From Xestospongia bergquistia (taxonomy: Eukaryota > Porifera > Demospongiae > Haplosclerida > Petrosiidae), in the NCBI GenBank assembly GCA_963965975.1, contig OZ014420.1, forward strand, positions 7,156,001-7,220,000: a stretch of 64,000 nt of DNA, read 5' to 3'. Within the stretch, counting starts at the first letter, position 1; every line of letters starts with the position of its first letter. Positions 11,975-26,850 of this stretch are shown here, in pieces. Position numbers and translations under genes: made by a program. The notes beneath the pieces were generated by a model. The model was given only the letters and a program-made list of their open reading frames with translations. It ran no database searches and had not been told where the DNA came from.

Positions 11975-13220
11975 ATGGCTGCTGAAGAATTAATTGTAGA
12001 AGAAATGAGTAGCTTTCCAGATTGGAAGACAGCTCGGAATATTCTCAGAGATTTGAGAGAGAATGGAGGAAGAGAGAGTGAGAAGGTGATCTTTTTGGGT
12101 ACTGAGTTATTAGACAATTATGGCTCCAAATTAGGAGATGAAGGTACTTTATTTATAAACATGTGATTGAATAATTCCATTTTTTTAGTTTGGCTCGTTC
12201 ATGAACAAGTTATACCAGCTGCTCTAGATATTGGCGATATTAAACGAGCAGAAGTAATTTTATACATTTATGTCCAGTTGACTTATTTATTTATCCATTT
12301 CACCAAGCTATTCATCCATTTTATTTTTATCTGTCCATAGCTATCACTGCAATGTCTTCAGAAACGTTTCTCTGATAGCAAGCGAGTTAAACGATTACAA
12401 GGTCTAATAATGGAAGGAAAACAAGAGTGTGTCCATTACATTGCTCATGCATCCATTGTTTGTCTAATTCAGATATGACCAAGCTATAGAATTTTACAAG
12501 ACAATCCTTGAGGAAGAACCTACTAATTATCTTATAATGAAGAGGAAAGTAGCTGTCTATAAAGCAAAGGGAGATATATTATCTGCCATTACTGAACTCA
12601 CTAAACTATTAGAAATGTATATAATAATAATATATTAATATAATATTATTAATCTATTGTTTTTAGTTCAATGGCAGATTATGACAGCTGGTCTGAATTA
12701 GCTGATCTTTATATCACACAACATCAGTAAGTTAGAGAGAACATGTACATTTATTATTACCATATTAGATATGACAAGGCAGCATTTTGTTTGGAGGAAT
12801 TAATATTATCAAATCCACATTATCATCTTCATCATCAACGTTATGCCGAAGTGAGTGTGTGTGTGTGTGTGTGATCATGTCGGCTCTCTCTCCCTAAGGT
12901 CTGTTATACTCAGAATACACAGGACAGTCTTGAAATAGCAAGAAAGCACTTTGCTGCTTCACTCAAATTAAATCCTAATAATCTTCGTTCCCTATATGGT
13001 CTTCATCAATCAGCTTGCTCCTTAATTAAACATCCTAAAATTAAAAAAGAAGCTAAAATTAAAAATGAGGACATTCTTCAATGGACCAGTTCACAACTTT
13101 TAGAATGTTATCAGGTATTTATTTGATCAGATAACAGTGATATTCATTAACATGTATTATTTACAGGATAGTTCAAAACATCTCAAAGTAGTTGACCAGT
13201 TCCTCAAAACTTGTAAATAA
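11975..13220 (+). CDS. EMC2: ER membrane protein complex subunit 2 (TPR protein)
   Basis: Eight exons (11975-12143, 12189-12253, 12341-12426, 12473-12616, 12667-12726, 12769-12850, 12899-13114, 13167-13220) join in frame to about 291 residues, near the human 297. The peptide follows EMC2/TTC35 throughout: GSKLGDE then [67 protein letters not shown] and [16 protein letters not shown]. It is a cytosolic TPR scaffold of the EMC, which inserts tail-anchored and multipass proteins into the ER membrane. An in-frame ATG at 11960 would add five residues. The shorter start is chosen because MAAEE is the more usual N-terminus. AATAAA overlaps the stop region. Convergent with the kinesin gene downstream. 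Confidence 0.95.
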
Positions 13221-13477
13221 AATAAACATTGTCACTTTATTAGGAGAGAACTGTGTATGACAAAAAATTAAATTGAACTAAAATTTGAAGTTTGAATTGT
13301 CTATTATAACATTATCATTATTAACAGCTGTTTGAATTATTAGGCATAATACCCAAAAAAAGAAATAAATAATAATAATAATACAAATTATATCTAATAA
13401 CAGATATTAATAAATTGGTCGTTTTGCTATATTGGCAGCAACAGACAATATTGTACAAACTAGAGAGACAGATATGA

Positions 13478-16400
13478 TTATTTTCGTGGGAGTTGTGCAG
13501 ACATTCTACGAGAAGCAGATTTTGGACTTCGTTTGGAACTTGAGGGGGAAGGAGTAAGGTTTTTTAAACGAGGGTTGACCCCTGGTGTGAAGGAAGCAGA
13601 CGGAGTAAGAGTTGTTGAAGAAGAAGAAGGCTCATGAATAATTTTATCTCTTCGTACAAAGATACCATGTTTGTCTTTACATTTAAAATATTTAACTCCT
13701 TTAACAGAGCCATTGTGTTTACCTGTAACGAGGATTGCATTACAACATCATTAACCACACCCCTCAATTACCTTGAGGACGATCTAAGGCCACACCAATC
13801 CATTCTCCAGCTGCGAAGTCAGTCTCTCCAATAAACTTGACCACACCCATCTTAAAACCATTAGATACTTCTACCATTACCTATAAACCAATCATTCATT
13901 ATATTATATATTATTATATTATTATATACCTTCTCTCCTATTGTTATATTATTATATTATTATATATATTCTCTCCTATTATTATATTATTATATACCTT
14001 TTCTCCTATTATTAAATTATTATTATATTATATATGATATACCTTTTCTCCTAGTTTACATTCTGGAGCTTGTGGTTTACCAGAAGATGCCTCACTACTC
14101 TCTGATGAGTTACTTAGTGTTGGTGAATTATCCCTAATGTATTATAATATATTTAAATAATACTATTAACTATTATGATATACCTTTTTATCTTATTATA
14201 ATATATTTAAATAATACTATTAACTATTATGATATACCTTTTTATCTTATTATAATATATTTAAATAATACTATTAACTATTATGATATACCTTTTTATC
14301 TTATTATAATATATTTAAATAATACTATTAACTATTATGATATACCTTTTTATCTTATTATAATATATTTAAATAATACTATTAACTATTATGATATACC
14401 TTTTTATCTTATTATAATATATTTAAATAATACTATTAACTATTATGATATACCTTTTTATCTTATTATAATATATTTAAATAATACTATTAACTATTAT
14501 GTTATACCTTTTTATCTTATTATAATATATTTAAATAATACTATTAACTATTATGTTATACCTTTTTATCTTATTATAATATATTTAAATAATACTATTA
14601 ACTATTATGTTATACCTTTTTATCTTATTATAATATATTTAAATAATACTATTAACTATTATGATATACCTTTTTACTTCTGATGTTGTCTTAGACTTAA
14701 CTTCTGTTGGTGATGATCTCTCTTCTTCTTGTTTGTCACTACTACTTTCCACTTCTTCTACTTTAACTTCACAACTTTCTTCATCCTCTCCTTTATCACC
14801 TTCACCTTCACCAACGACTTCACTTTCATCTTTACTGCCAGCCTCACCCTCACCTCCAGCCTCACCCTCACCTCTGGTCACACCCTCACCTCCAGCCTCA
14901 TCCTCACCTCTGGTCTCACTTTCACCATCACCTCCACCTGTTACAAAGACAACATGTTCATCAGGTATTTCTTCATTAGTTAATTCTTGGGTCTCTGACG
15001 CAATAGGTTTTGAATTATCATTTGGAGGTGTGTCAACTTTGGCCTCGTCAACAGATGATGCTACTTCAGTTACTTCACTTTTATCACCTTCACCATCTCC
15101 CTCGCCTTCATACTCATTGACTTCAGGAATGGTCACCTGAGTATCATGTGACTGTAATTCTTCATCAAGATATGATTGGCTGGGCTCTTCCTCAGGAGGT
15201 GTGAGTACTAACTTCACAGAATCTCTCGGAGGTCCTTGAGGTGTACTGGTCACAGAATCTCCCAGATGTTCTTGAGGTGTACTGGTCACAGGTCCTTGAG
15301 GTGTATTGGTCACAAATTCAGATAATACCTGCTAAATAGGAGTATTATGGCATATTCTAATTAATTATTTTCTATTTATACGTTAGAATTTTTTCTTACA
15401 TCAGGTTCTGGAGTCTCAGTTCTACTGTACACAATACCTGAGTCAGCTCTACTTAGTGACTGAGGCTAAAATAAAATGATATACACAATATTATAATATA
15501 CACAATATTATAATATACACAATATTATAATATACTGACTGTTATTGGCTCTGGTGAAGCCCCTCGTTGTAAATTATAACGTTTCTTTAATGCTTTGCCA
15601 GACTTTGCTAACTTCTCCTTCAAAGCTACTTCCTATAGTATAAATTAAATGGGTGTGGTTTCAGAATGCCCACTGACTTGTTTTAATCTATCCAGTGCAA
15701 GTACATTAGCTATTGAAGCCATTCCAGTTTTAAATTTGTCGACAGCATTCTCATCTTCTTCAAGTTCAACAAAAGAGGGATTTGCTGGTATTTTTGGAGG
15801 AGGTTCCATCCCCTCACTTTTAGGGATTCCAGTAACAACCTCAAACATAACTCCACAGCTTGTACGATAGTCCTGTAATAAGAGGGAGTATCTTTAATTA
15901 ATATCATTAATTACAAAGTACTCATGTTGAATTATAATTATCAGGGACATACTCGTGTAAATGCCTTCATTATAGTTGCTCCAAATCCCATTCTTTTATA
16001 GACTCTCAAACAAATCCTCTTACGCAACATAATTTTGATACCAGGTGGATTTTTTAAAAGCACTCCGATACGCAAAACAGCATAGACTCTGTCATTAGCT
16101 CCAGTAACTTTATTAAGACTGTTTGTATCATGAACTGTAGAATCCCAAGATGCTACAGCTACAGGCTAAATGAAAGAAATTATTTTCATTTAGATAATTA
16201 GAATAGAATTATGACACAACTATTCATATAATTAGAATCCTTTCTTACTTGATGATCTTCTTGTTTAATAATTGGTAGAGGTATCATGTTCTCTGGTTTC
16301 TCTCCTAACAATTCTCCAGTATGTACTAATCCAGTTACTGGTCTACCTTCTTCTTCATCATCATTATTACTATATAATAACATACTATATATTATATTAA

Positions 16401-19400
16401 GTTATAATACATAGGTACTTGTTGAGGTCTAAAAATACTACTGGAACTCGAGATTCCATACCAGGTGCTAACTGCCAGTTTGTAGGAGCACCGGGGACAC
16501 CTGAACCAGCTTTAGGTTGGACAACAGCCATCCTTTCCCACTAAAAAATAAAGACATTGTCTATGTGTCCATTCATCTATCTATCTATCTATCTATATGT
16601 CCATTCATCTACCTATCTATCTATCTATGTGTCCATTCATCTACCTATCTATCTATCTATGTGTCCATTTATCTTACCTGTAGCATTGTCCATTGATCTA
16701 TCAATTCATTTTCTTTCACTGTGTCTGTTTCATTACGATCTCTCTTTTCCATGATCTTCCTGACCTCAGTATCTAGAAACTCTCGACGATTACTCAATGC
16801 ATCGCTCCATTTATTACGTAATCTACAATAGTTATTAATAAACATCACTTTTAATTAACCACACCTTTCTAAATCTGATTCTTGATACGAATCTAATGGT
16901 TCGTCATAGCGATTACGTAAATAGACACTCCCCATTTCTATACTTGTAATACTATCACATATTAAAGGCCCATTCCCAGAATTTGGAACTTGAACTATTT
17001 TAACAAGAATTCGACGAGATTGTCCCTATAAGTATAGATCAATTAAAAGTAGCCACTCCCCTTTCAGTACCTGTCTAATTTGAAATATTCCTCCTGTTCT
17101 GACATCAGTTTTTGCTTGCATTTCTACAGGAACATATTCTCCTTGATCATTGAGTTCCATGATCTCCACCCACAACTCCAACCTCTTGATGACATCATTC
17201 CATCTCTCAGAAAGCGAACGAGGACGTTTCGAGTCATCATCTGTGTGGGTGTGATATATAGATATAACATAATAATTATTTTATGACTGACCTGATTCCG
17301 GTGATGCATCTAAAAATCCACTCCTTCGATGACCCCATACTTCAACAGCTAATGCTCCATCTTCAATATAATCTAAGAAATCTTCTGTGACTTCAACATT
17401 AAATATTTGACAATGTTGAAATTGATGTATGCCATCAAGTGGACGAGACTCAAGTCCAGATGTTGGAATCAGGGGTGGAATTATCAAAGCTTCTTCTTGT
17501 CCCCAAAATTTATACTGACAGAACAAATTATGAGAATATGCTATAGGTAGACCACTAGCTTCAATGACTGAGACTTGTACAGTAATGTGCGTTCCTGGTC
17601 TTAAATCTTCTATTTCCTCAGGGGCTTCCCACGTAACACCCATGTCAACATCATCCATAGTGTCACGTTCTTTCTCAGAGTTTGCTAATGAGGAAAGTAA
17701 GAGGTGTGGTCACATCATACTCAACTCTGTTATTAACTTACCAGGTAAACATTGAACAGCCAGTTTTAGTTTCCCACATACCTAATAATGATGTAATAAT
17801 GATGTAATGAGTGGAGTCATTACATAATACCTTTCCAGTAGGTCCAATAATAGGTGCATCATACAAATGTTGGACTCCATGAAAAATACATTCTAAAAAT
17901 ATGTTAGCCACACCCAATAATGCATGTTGTTCTAAATCAAAGAATGGATCAGGTCCAAGACTATCATCCTAAAATGGATGCGTACAAAATAAATGGATAC
18001 ATAAAGACCACACCTACCAATAAAGGACCAGGTCCTCCCTCTTCAATCCGTTGGTACATATCTCTCATAGTTAACACTTTCTCAGCGAGAGTATTTAATG
18101 ACCAGACAGAGTCAGTACCTCTTTGTCTGTGTATAACACGTATAGCTATCTCATTACTTGTATGCATCTCTTCAGAACTCAAGTGTTGACGAGGACTTAA
18201 AAATGATTTGGGAATCTAAAAATGGATGAATAGTTATAAAATGGATCAAGTGTTTATGCTAATAGTTGCCATGGTAATGTACTTACAGTCAATGTCACTC
18301 TAAAGTGTGTGTCTTTATGAAGTGCTTCTGATAACATGTTAGCTTCTCTTACAAGTTGGTTAGCTAGTAACACAGTGTTCATTAATCTCTCACGATTTTG
18401 ATCTTCCCATTCCTCCTCTAACCTAAAGAGATACAACCCGTAAACTATCTGTCCATTTTACTTCTCCATTCATCCATTGTACTCACGTAAGTAAAGGTTT
18501 CTGTTGTCGAGGTCCACACGGAGACACAGACGTTGATGATTCATGAAGTTGTGTCTGAAGGTCCGCTAACTTCTTTTCATACATTTCTCTCTGAGCCTCT
18601 AAAGCACCTGATAACAACATATAATATTATTGTAAGCAACTTGTTACTGCTAACCTTCTTTTTCAATTTGATGTTTTTCTTGTAACTTTTTCTGCATTGT
18701 TGCATAAATAGGATCTGTAAACAATAGTTATTAATTTTTTAACACGTCTGACTCCACCCACCTGCTGCTAACTCATTAACAGAGATCTCTTTCATAGCTT
18801 CTTCATAATTCATAACAGGTTCTTCATTTTCATTATTAGTCTCACCAGCACGTTTAGGACAGCTCAAACGATAAAGATGATTGTTACCCATTAATATTCG
18901 AGCACCATGTTTGATCTGGACTCTCTCTGTGACGATACGACCATTGACTCTTGTCCTGAGGAGGAGAGACAATAGAGGACAAAGTAAATATTATAATTCC
19001 CTTATAATCTAATTACAAACACACCTCTAATTATATACATTTTTACAGTAACTTACATAGCTTTGTCTAATGGAGTTAAGAAGACGTCTCCATCTACTAA
19101 TTCTATAATACAATGTTCATTAGCTATACCTAACCCTCGTAACTGAATATCCTAGAGTGGGCGTGTCAAAGAGGTGTGGTTTTATTAACAAGGAGTGTTT
19201 TACCTGTGGTACTGCTGTGTCAGGTCTACCAATACGAGTATATTCCTTTAAATAACAAACTAAGAGTTCACTCATTGAAGGATCAGCATTGAGATTGATC
19301 AAATAATATTTATCAGTCTGTACTCCAATACCAGAAGCCTGTACTGATATCCCCATATCTTCTAGAGCCTTTTGTCTAGCCTAATAATATCACCCATTAT

Positions 19401-21182
19401 ACATTAGTCCATCTATGTACTCATTACTTACTTGATGTAGTCTCTCTGTCTCTCTCAATTTTTCTTCCCATGACTTTGTCATTTCAGTCATTAAAGATTC
19501 ACTAATACGTAATCTTTCACGTAATTCAGTCATTTCTTTGCTGTTAATATTTCCATCAATAACACCACCAGACTCTAACAACATTTGTCTCAACTTCTCT
19601 ACTTCTTCACGCAATTCTCGTACAATCTAACATATACAACTTTAGACTCATTCCTATAATCTCATACTGACTGACTTTAGAATTAGCATCTTCATTAACA
19701 ACAGCATGATTTACAATACGTTTAGCTCTGTCAGCATAACGTAATGTAGATAATGTCTCTTCATAATTATCAGCAGCAGGACTAACAGTAGCAACCATAA
19801 CAGTCTTACTATTACCACCCAAGTTATCCTATAATAGGAGAACACATATATATATTGAGACAACAAGGGGTTAAAAATACCTTTAATAACCATGTTAGGG
19901 TGGAGTCTCGATATGGTACATAAGCATTTTTTGGCTTTTTACCAGCCGACTAGAAAGATAGTCATTAAAACAATTAGGTTACCATAGCAACTTACAATAT
20001 CAGCTAAAGTGGAAATGACAATACCCAGTGTGGTCAATGATCTAAGAGATAATTATTTAATTACAATATAATTATAATAAAATAGAAACATTTACTTGTT
20101 AATATTACTTCCTTCCTTTAACCTGTCACCTAAGGCACCAGACTTAGCTGCTCTCTCACTACCAGCTAAGTCAACCAAACTAATTTTACTAACTCTCTCT
20201 AGTCCAGTCTATAAAGAAAAAAGAGGTAGACAGACAGACAGATAGACAGACAAATAGATAGACAGACAGACAGACAGACAGAGATAGATAGATATATTAA
20301 ATATACAAGTACCGAAGTAGCTGCATCAAATTGTGTTTGTGTTAAGACAATAGAGAAAACAGCATGAGATCGAGAACTTTCTGCATTCATTTGTGTAGCA
20401 GCTACAGTTCGAGATTTATTGCCTTCAGACATGAGATCAGATATATCTTGAAATGATGTCACAGCAAGTTTAGACAGACTCTCAACATACGGTCCAAGAG
20501 TTTTGTGTTCTCGTACTTTGAGTGTTGTCTTACCACTAAATAGAAATATAAACAAAATAGATAAATAAAATGGACAGACAGACAAACAAAATGGACAGAC
20601 AGATAGACAGGTATAAGTTACCCTTTAGCAGAGAGAAGATCTCGTACTTTCTCATTATAAATTTCCATATATGACACTTCCACTTTAAATGAGAATTTGG
20701 CATCATCAAACTATAAGTAATAATTAATACAATATGGGTGTGGCCAAACTTACTTCTAATATCTTAGCAAACAATGCATCACAAATCCGTGGTATTAACC
20801 CTTTAGTAGCTGGCTCATCAGAGCCTGTACCCATCATAGTATATGATTTACCAGACCCTAACAATGGATACATACTATGATGAATGGATGTATAAATGAC
20901 CAAATATTATTCTCATTGTTACAGAGGAAGTACTAACCACAATGTGTCCATTACCTGTTTGTCCATATGCAAAGATACAAGCATTGTAACCTTCAAAAGA
21001 GTTCTCTAAAATGTCTGTCCCTAGTGCACCAAAAACATCTTCCTGACCTAATTATTAGTACAAAAAGTAATATCAAAATAGTAACAACCTTTTTACTTAC
21101 TAGCAAATTTTCTATTTTTTGGATCCATTGACCAAAAACAATGATCAAAGGCAAATGTCTTTAAGTGAGTGAGTACATGTGA

Positions 21183-21227
<45 letters not shown>

Positions 21228-21508
21228 ATTTTGTGGTATATACTGTAATTTTAATTCTTCACTTACTTTCTGTCCTTTCCTGGCACTATTCATAATTAAA
21301 ATAAAATACATGAAATATTACAACAACTCTAATTATTGCTCACTTTGGACTATCCAATATAGTCTGATTACCCTCCATATCAACTACTGCCTTTGTTCCA
21401 AGTTGAATTTCTATATTACATGTATTATTATATGTACACGTCATGTGACAATGTACCTCTGTTATTGAATGGACGTACACGAACAGCTACTTTCACTTTA
21501 GTCCCCAT
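13478..21508 (-). CDS. KIF13B: Kinesin-3 family motor with FHA and C-terminal CAP-Gly (KIF13-type)
   Basis: About 36 exons were read, from a start at 21508 ([17 protein letters not shown]) to a stop at 13478, giving roughly 1,740 residues. Motor domain: ACIFAYGQT then [10 protein letters not shown] (the P-loop is split by an intron), switch [12 protein letters not shown], switch [16 protein letters not shown], and the neck segment [14 protein letters not shown]. An FHA domain follows (exons 18762-19150, RTRVNGRIV), then coiled coil, a long kinesin-3 stalk region (15677-18422) and an acidic Glu/Gly-rich low-complexity exon (14670-15331). The C-terminal CAP-Gly domain is encoded at 13478-13880 ([15 protein letters not shown]). 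CAP-Gly after a kinesin-3 motor marks KIF13B/kinesin-73, which moves vesicles toward microtubule plus ends. A 19-base exon lies at 21267-21285. One intron is filled by a 54-base minisatellite. Confidence 0.92.
14137..14676. repeat. 54-bp minisatellite within KIF13 intron, about ten copies
   Basis: The motif TGATATACCTTTTTA (or TGTTATACC in three copies) recurs with the shared core starting at 14177, 14231, 14285, 14339, 14393, 14447, 14501, 14555, 14609 and 14663, an exact 54-base period. The array fills the intron between the exons ending at 14133 and starting at 14670. Read on the gene strand, each unit contains AAAAAGGTATA, the real splice donor of the upstream exon. Confidence 0.95.
15476..15539. 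repeat. Short tandem repeat in KIF13 intron
   Basis: About three to four copies of an ATACACAATATTATA-type unit fill most of a small KIF13 intron. Confidence 0.7.
16575..16672. repeat. ATCT tetranucleotide tracts with GTCCATTCATC spacers
   Basis: Three CTAT/ATCT tracts alternate with GTCCATTCATCTA-type spacers in a KIF13 intron. Similar GACA/GATA tracts occur at 20220-20300 in another intron of the same gene. Confidence 0.8.
21180..21227. repeat. GT then GA dinucleotide microsatellite in KIF13 intron
   Basis: A (GT)n run followed directly by a (GA)n run lies just upstream, on the gene strand, of the exon ending at 21158. Confidence 0.9.
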
Positions 21509-21827
21509 CTTGATATTTAACTCCTTCCCTCCCAAAACTGGTGGACACTAACCCTCTTCAAAGATGAAAAATATAACGTTTTCTTTCTGTTCTATTGTTT
21601 CAGAAATCAAAGATAAGTTACGAGAATAGTAGATAACAGACCGAGCCTTAAAACGTCGAGTTCCAGTGCTGACAGAGAAGAAAGATGATACCCTTTTTAA
21701 TAAACAGCTGAAAATCACGTGACTACCGCACTAGTTAATTAATATTCGAATAACATTAATAATAGTTAGTTAATTATTAATAATTATTATTCTGCTGATT
21801 CAGAATTGAGAGTTCATAACATCAAAA
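21509..21827. promoter_or_regulatory. Divergent intergenic region KIF13/unassigned gene
   Basis: These 319 bases separate two oppositely oriented start codons. The part near 21720-21800 is rich in TTAATTAATA. A shared promoter is inferred from position only. Confidence 0.4.
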
Positions 21828-22549
21828 ATGTCTTGGGAATGGCGAATATTTTGGCCTCTAAAAGATGATATAGATATATTAAATTTATTAGGAGTAGGAC
21901 AGAGAGGACGTTCCCCTCATGAAGTACGTACTGATGTCTATGTTAAATGTACAAATGATGTGGGCATTAAATGGAGAGGCAGTAAAATACTAGAAATTAA
22001 AGTTAGACTAGAGAGACAAGAATCAGGAGCAGAAAAATGGATAAAGGTACTGCATCTTGTGGGTGTGGCTCAATGTGGAGGTGTGGTTATAGATAATTTA
22101 TTGTTAATAGATTCTTCATGAACAAGCACCATTTTCTTTTGATCCAGAGAGACAACATGACATCAGACAATATCTCTTATCATTACTAGATAAACTTTTA
22201 CGAAAAGGTTAATAACAATGATGTAATAATGATATCATTGTATTTATTTTTAGGTCAATATCAAGATCAACTATTAAGAGCTAAGACCATTTTAACAGAC
22301 ACACCCACTATGAGTTTTAAAGAGTTGAGGAAAAAACGTTATGATAGCAGTATAGGTCATTGTTGTATTGAACAGACAATTATAATGCATGATGACCACA
22401 CCTACTTTTCTGTTTGTCTGGAGGGAGGGAAATCTAATATTGAGAAATTATTGGCAAGAAATTTAAGAAATGACAAAGATACTTTGAAAGATTTTTTGAT
22501 CTCATTTGCCCGACCTTGTGGTTATGCAGAATTTATACAATTGATATAA
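21828..22549 (+). CDS. Unassigned conserved-looking protein, possibly CYTH-like
   Basis: Three exons (21828-22046, 22111-22207, 22254-22549) with clean GT-AG introns join in frame to 203 residues. I do not recognise the family with confidence. The N-terminus MSWEWRIFWPL is followed by a segment (about 45-75) with WRGSKILEIKVRLERQ and GAEKWIK. The C-terminal half has CCIEQTIIMHDDHTYFSVCL followed by GGKSNIEKLLARNL. Alternating charged beta-strands with ExK-type pairs, and a late strand ending in a Glu/Gly/Lys cluster, loosely recall the CYTH triphosphate-tunnel fold, but the EXEXK signature is not exact. No signal peptide or membrane segment is seen. Frame continuity across two introns argues that the gene is real. 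Confidence 0.65.
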
Positions 22550-22677
22550 GAATATTATAAAAATTTGAATAAAATTAAAATGCACAAGTATTGATTACAT
22601 AATATTAATAATTATTAATAGTTATAATTCACAGAATTCACAGTTGAGTCTTATTAATGTGATGCAACGCCCACTCA

Positions 22678-25503
<2,826 letters not shown>

Positions 25504-25611
25504 ATTGCGATCACTCAGTGTTAACTGCTGTCACGTGTTTTGTGACACACCCACTTTTATCGACGGAAATATCCTGAATTACATGTTAACATAAATGGAC
25601 GAATAGTTATT
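25504..25611. promoter_or_regulatory. Divergent promoter region TTC39/MRNIP
   Basis: Only 108 bases lie between the two start codons, so both promoters must fit here or overlap the genes. An ACACACCCAC element occurs near 25546. No TATA box is evident. Confidence 0.5.
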
Positions 25612-26753
25612 ATGCCTCAAACATTTCAAGTTTTGCAATGCTATTCTTGTGAAACTTTTCAAGTGCATCAAGTATGTCCCTTTAATAATCCTTGATAATT
25701 ATTTTAATTAGGTGAAAAAAGTAAACAAATGGACTTGTAAAGTCTGCAATGAAAAACAATCCATTAAGAAAGTAAACATTTATTAGTAATTAATTAATAT
25801 TATAATAATTATCATCACAGGTTTATGGACAAGGATCAGCTGCTGATTGTCGTAAAAAAGTACAAACACTGAACATGATACGAGGAGATAAAGAAATGTA
25901 CATATTACATATGTACATGTACATATAATTAATGGGGCATATTAATAGGTCTCTCCCCGTCATTATGCCACCTGACGCATATTCTGATTATTCAGAATCA
26001 GGAGAGGATTCACCATATAATACAGTAAATAAGTATTATATATGTATAAATATATCATAATTATAGACAAAACAACCAGCTATAGTTTCTGGAAGAAATG
26101 GTCGGTGGGCTATATTTGCTGAACCTAAAGAGTCAGATTCAGATCAAGTATATAATTGTTTATGTATAAATTATTTAGACTATAATAGGATGAAGGAGGA
26201 CATGATACATTTACTACATCTAGAACAGAATTTGAACAAGTATCTAAAAAATTAAAGAAAGAGAAAAGTAAAGTTAAATCATTGTAAGTTTAAATGGATG
26301 AATGGATAAATAGATGGATAGATCCTTTCTATTAGACACTCTAGAGTTAGTGGATTTCATTCTATTGTCTCAAAACAAGGACAAGGAAGACGTCATGTAA
26401 CAACTTCTCTCTCGACTAGTACATATACTGTCTCTCCAGACCACGCCTATTCATCTAAAGATCCGTATTCCTCTGTAGGAGAAGATATAGAGAGTATGTT
26501 ACAAGAACACAGAGGAATGTCTGTCTCCTCATCAAAGTCATTAGATAATGTTGATGATGTGCATGGACATTATCGTAAAATTAATGATGACTCAGCTAAT
26601 GTAGAGCCACACCCCCAATTATCAGTCTCTGTTGGTAATTCTAGTCGACATTTATCTGATAGTCAAGATGTCGTTGATTTACCAATGAGCTCTAAATGGA
26701 ACAAATATTTATCAGTTGCTGATCAGTTATCAGCAGAAGAGACATCTGATTAA
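25612..26753 (+). CDS. MRNIP: MRN complex-interacting protein
   Basis: Seven exons (25612-25671, 25712-25771, 25821-25897, 25949-26024, 26067-26147, 26189-26283, 26336-26753) join in frame to 288 residues. The N-terminus matches MRNIP: FQVLQCYSCETFQVHQ, VKKVNKWTCKVCNEKQS and YGQGSAADCRKKVQTLN, with two CxxC pairs forming a likely zinc ribbon. The long tail is polar and Ser-rich, and ends with SKWNKYLSV, the short conserved motif seen near the C-terminus of the family. In mammals MRNIP binds MRE11-RAD50-NBS1 and protects replication forks. The stop is followed by SPAG1 on the same strand only 97 bases later. Confidence 0.9.
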
Positions 26754-26850
26754 TGAGTACTCATTATTAATAACTATTAATTTCACTTTCAATCAATTAA
26801 ACTTTTAAAGTGGGCGTGTCTCGCTATAGAGAAGTGTGCTGCAGTGTAAA

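Noticed and set aside
14137-14676. CRISPR-like regular spacing
   Set aside because: Units are directly tandem with no unique spacers, in an animal intron; it is a minisatellite.
14661-15140. 159-codon Ser/Pro-rich open frame on the plus strand
   Set aside because: It is the antisense shadow of the Glu/Gly-rich kinesin exon.
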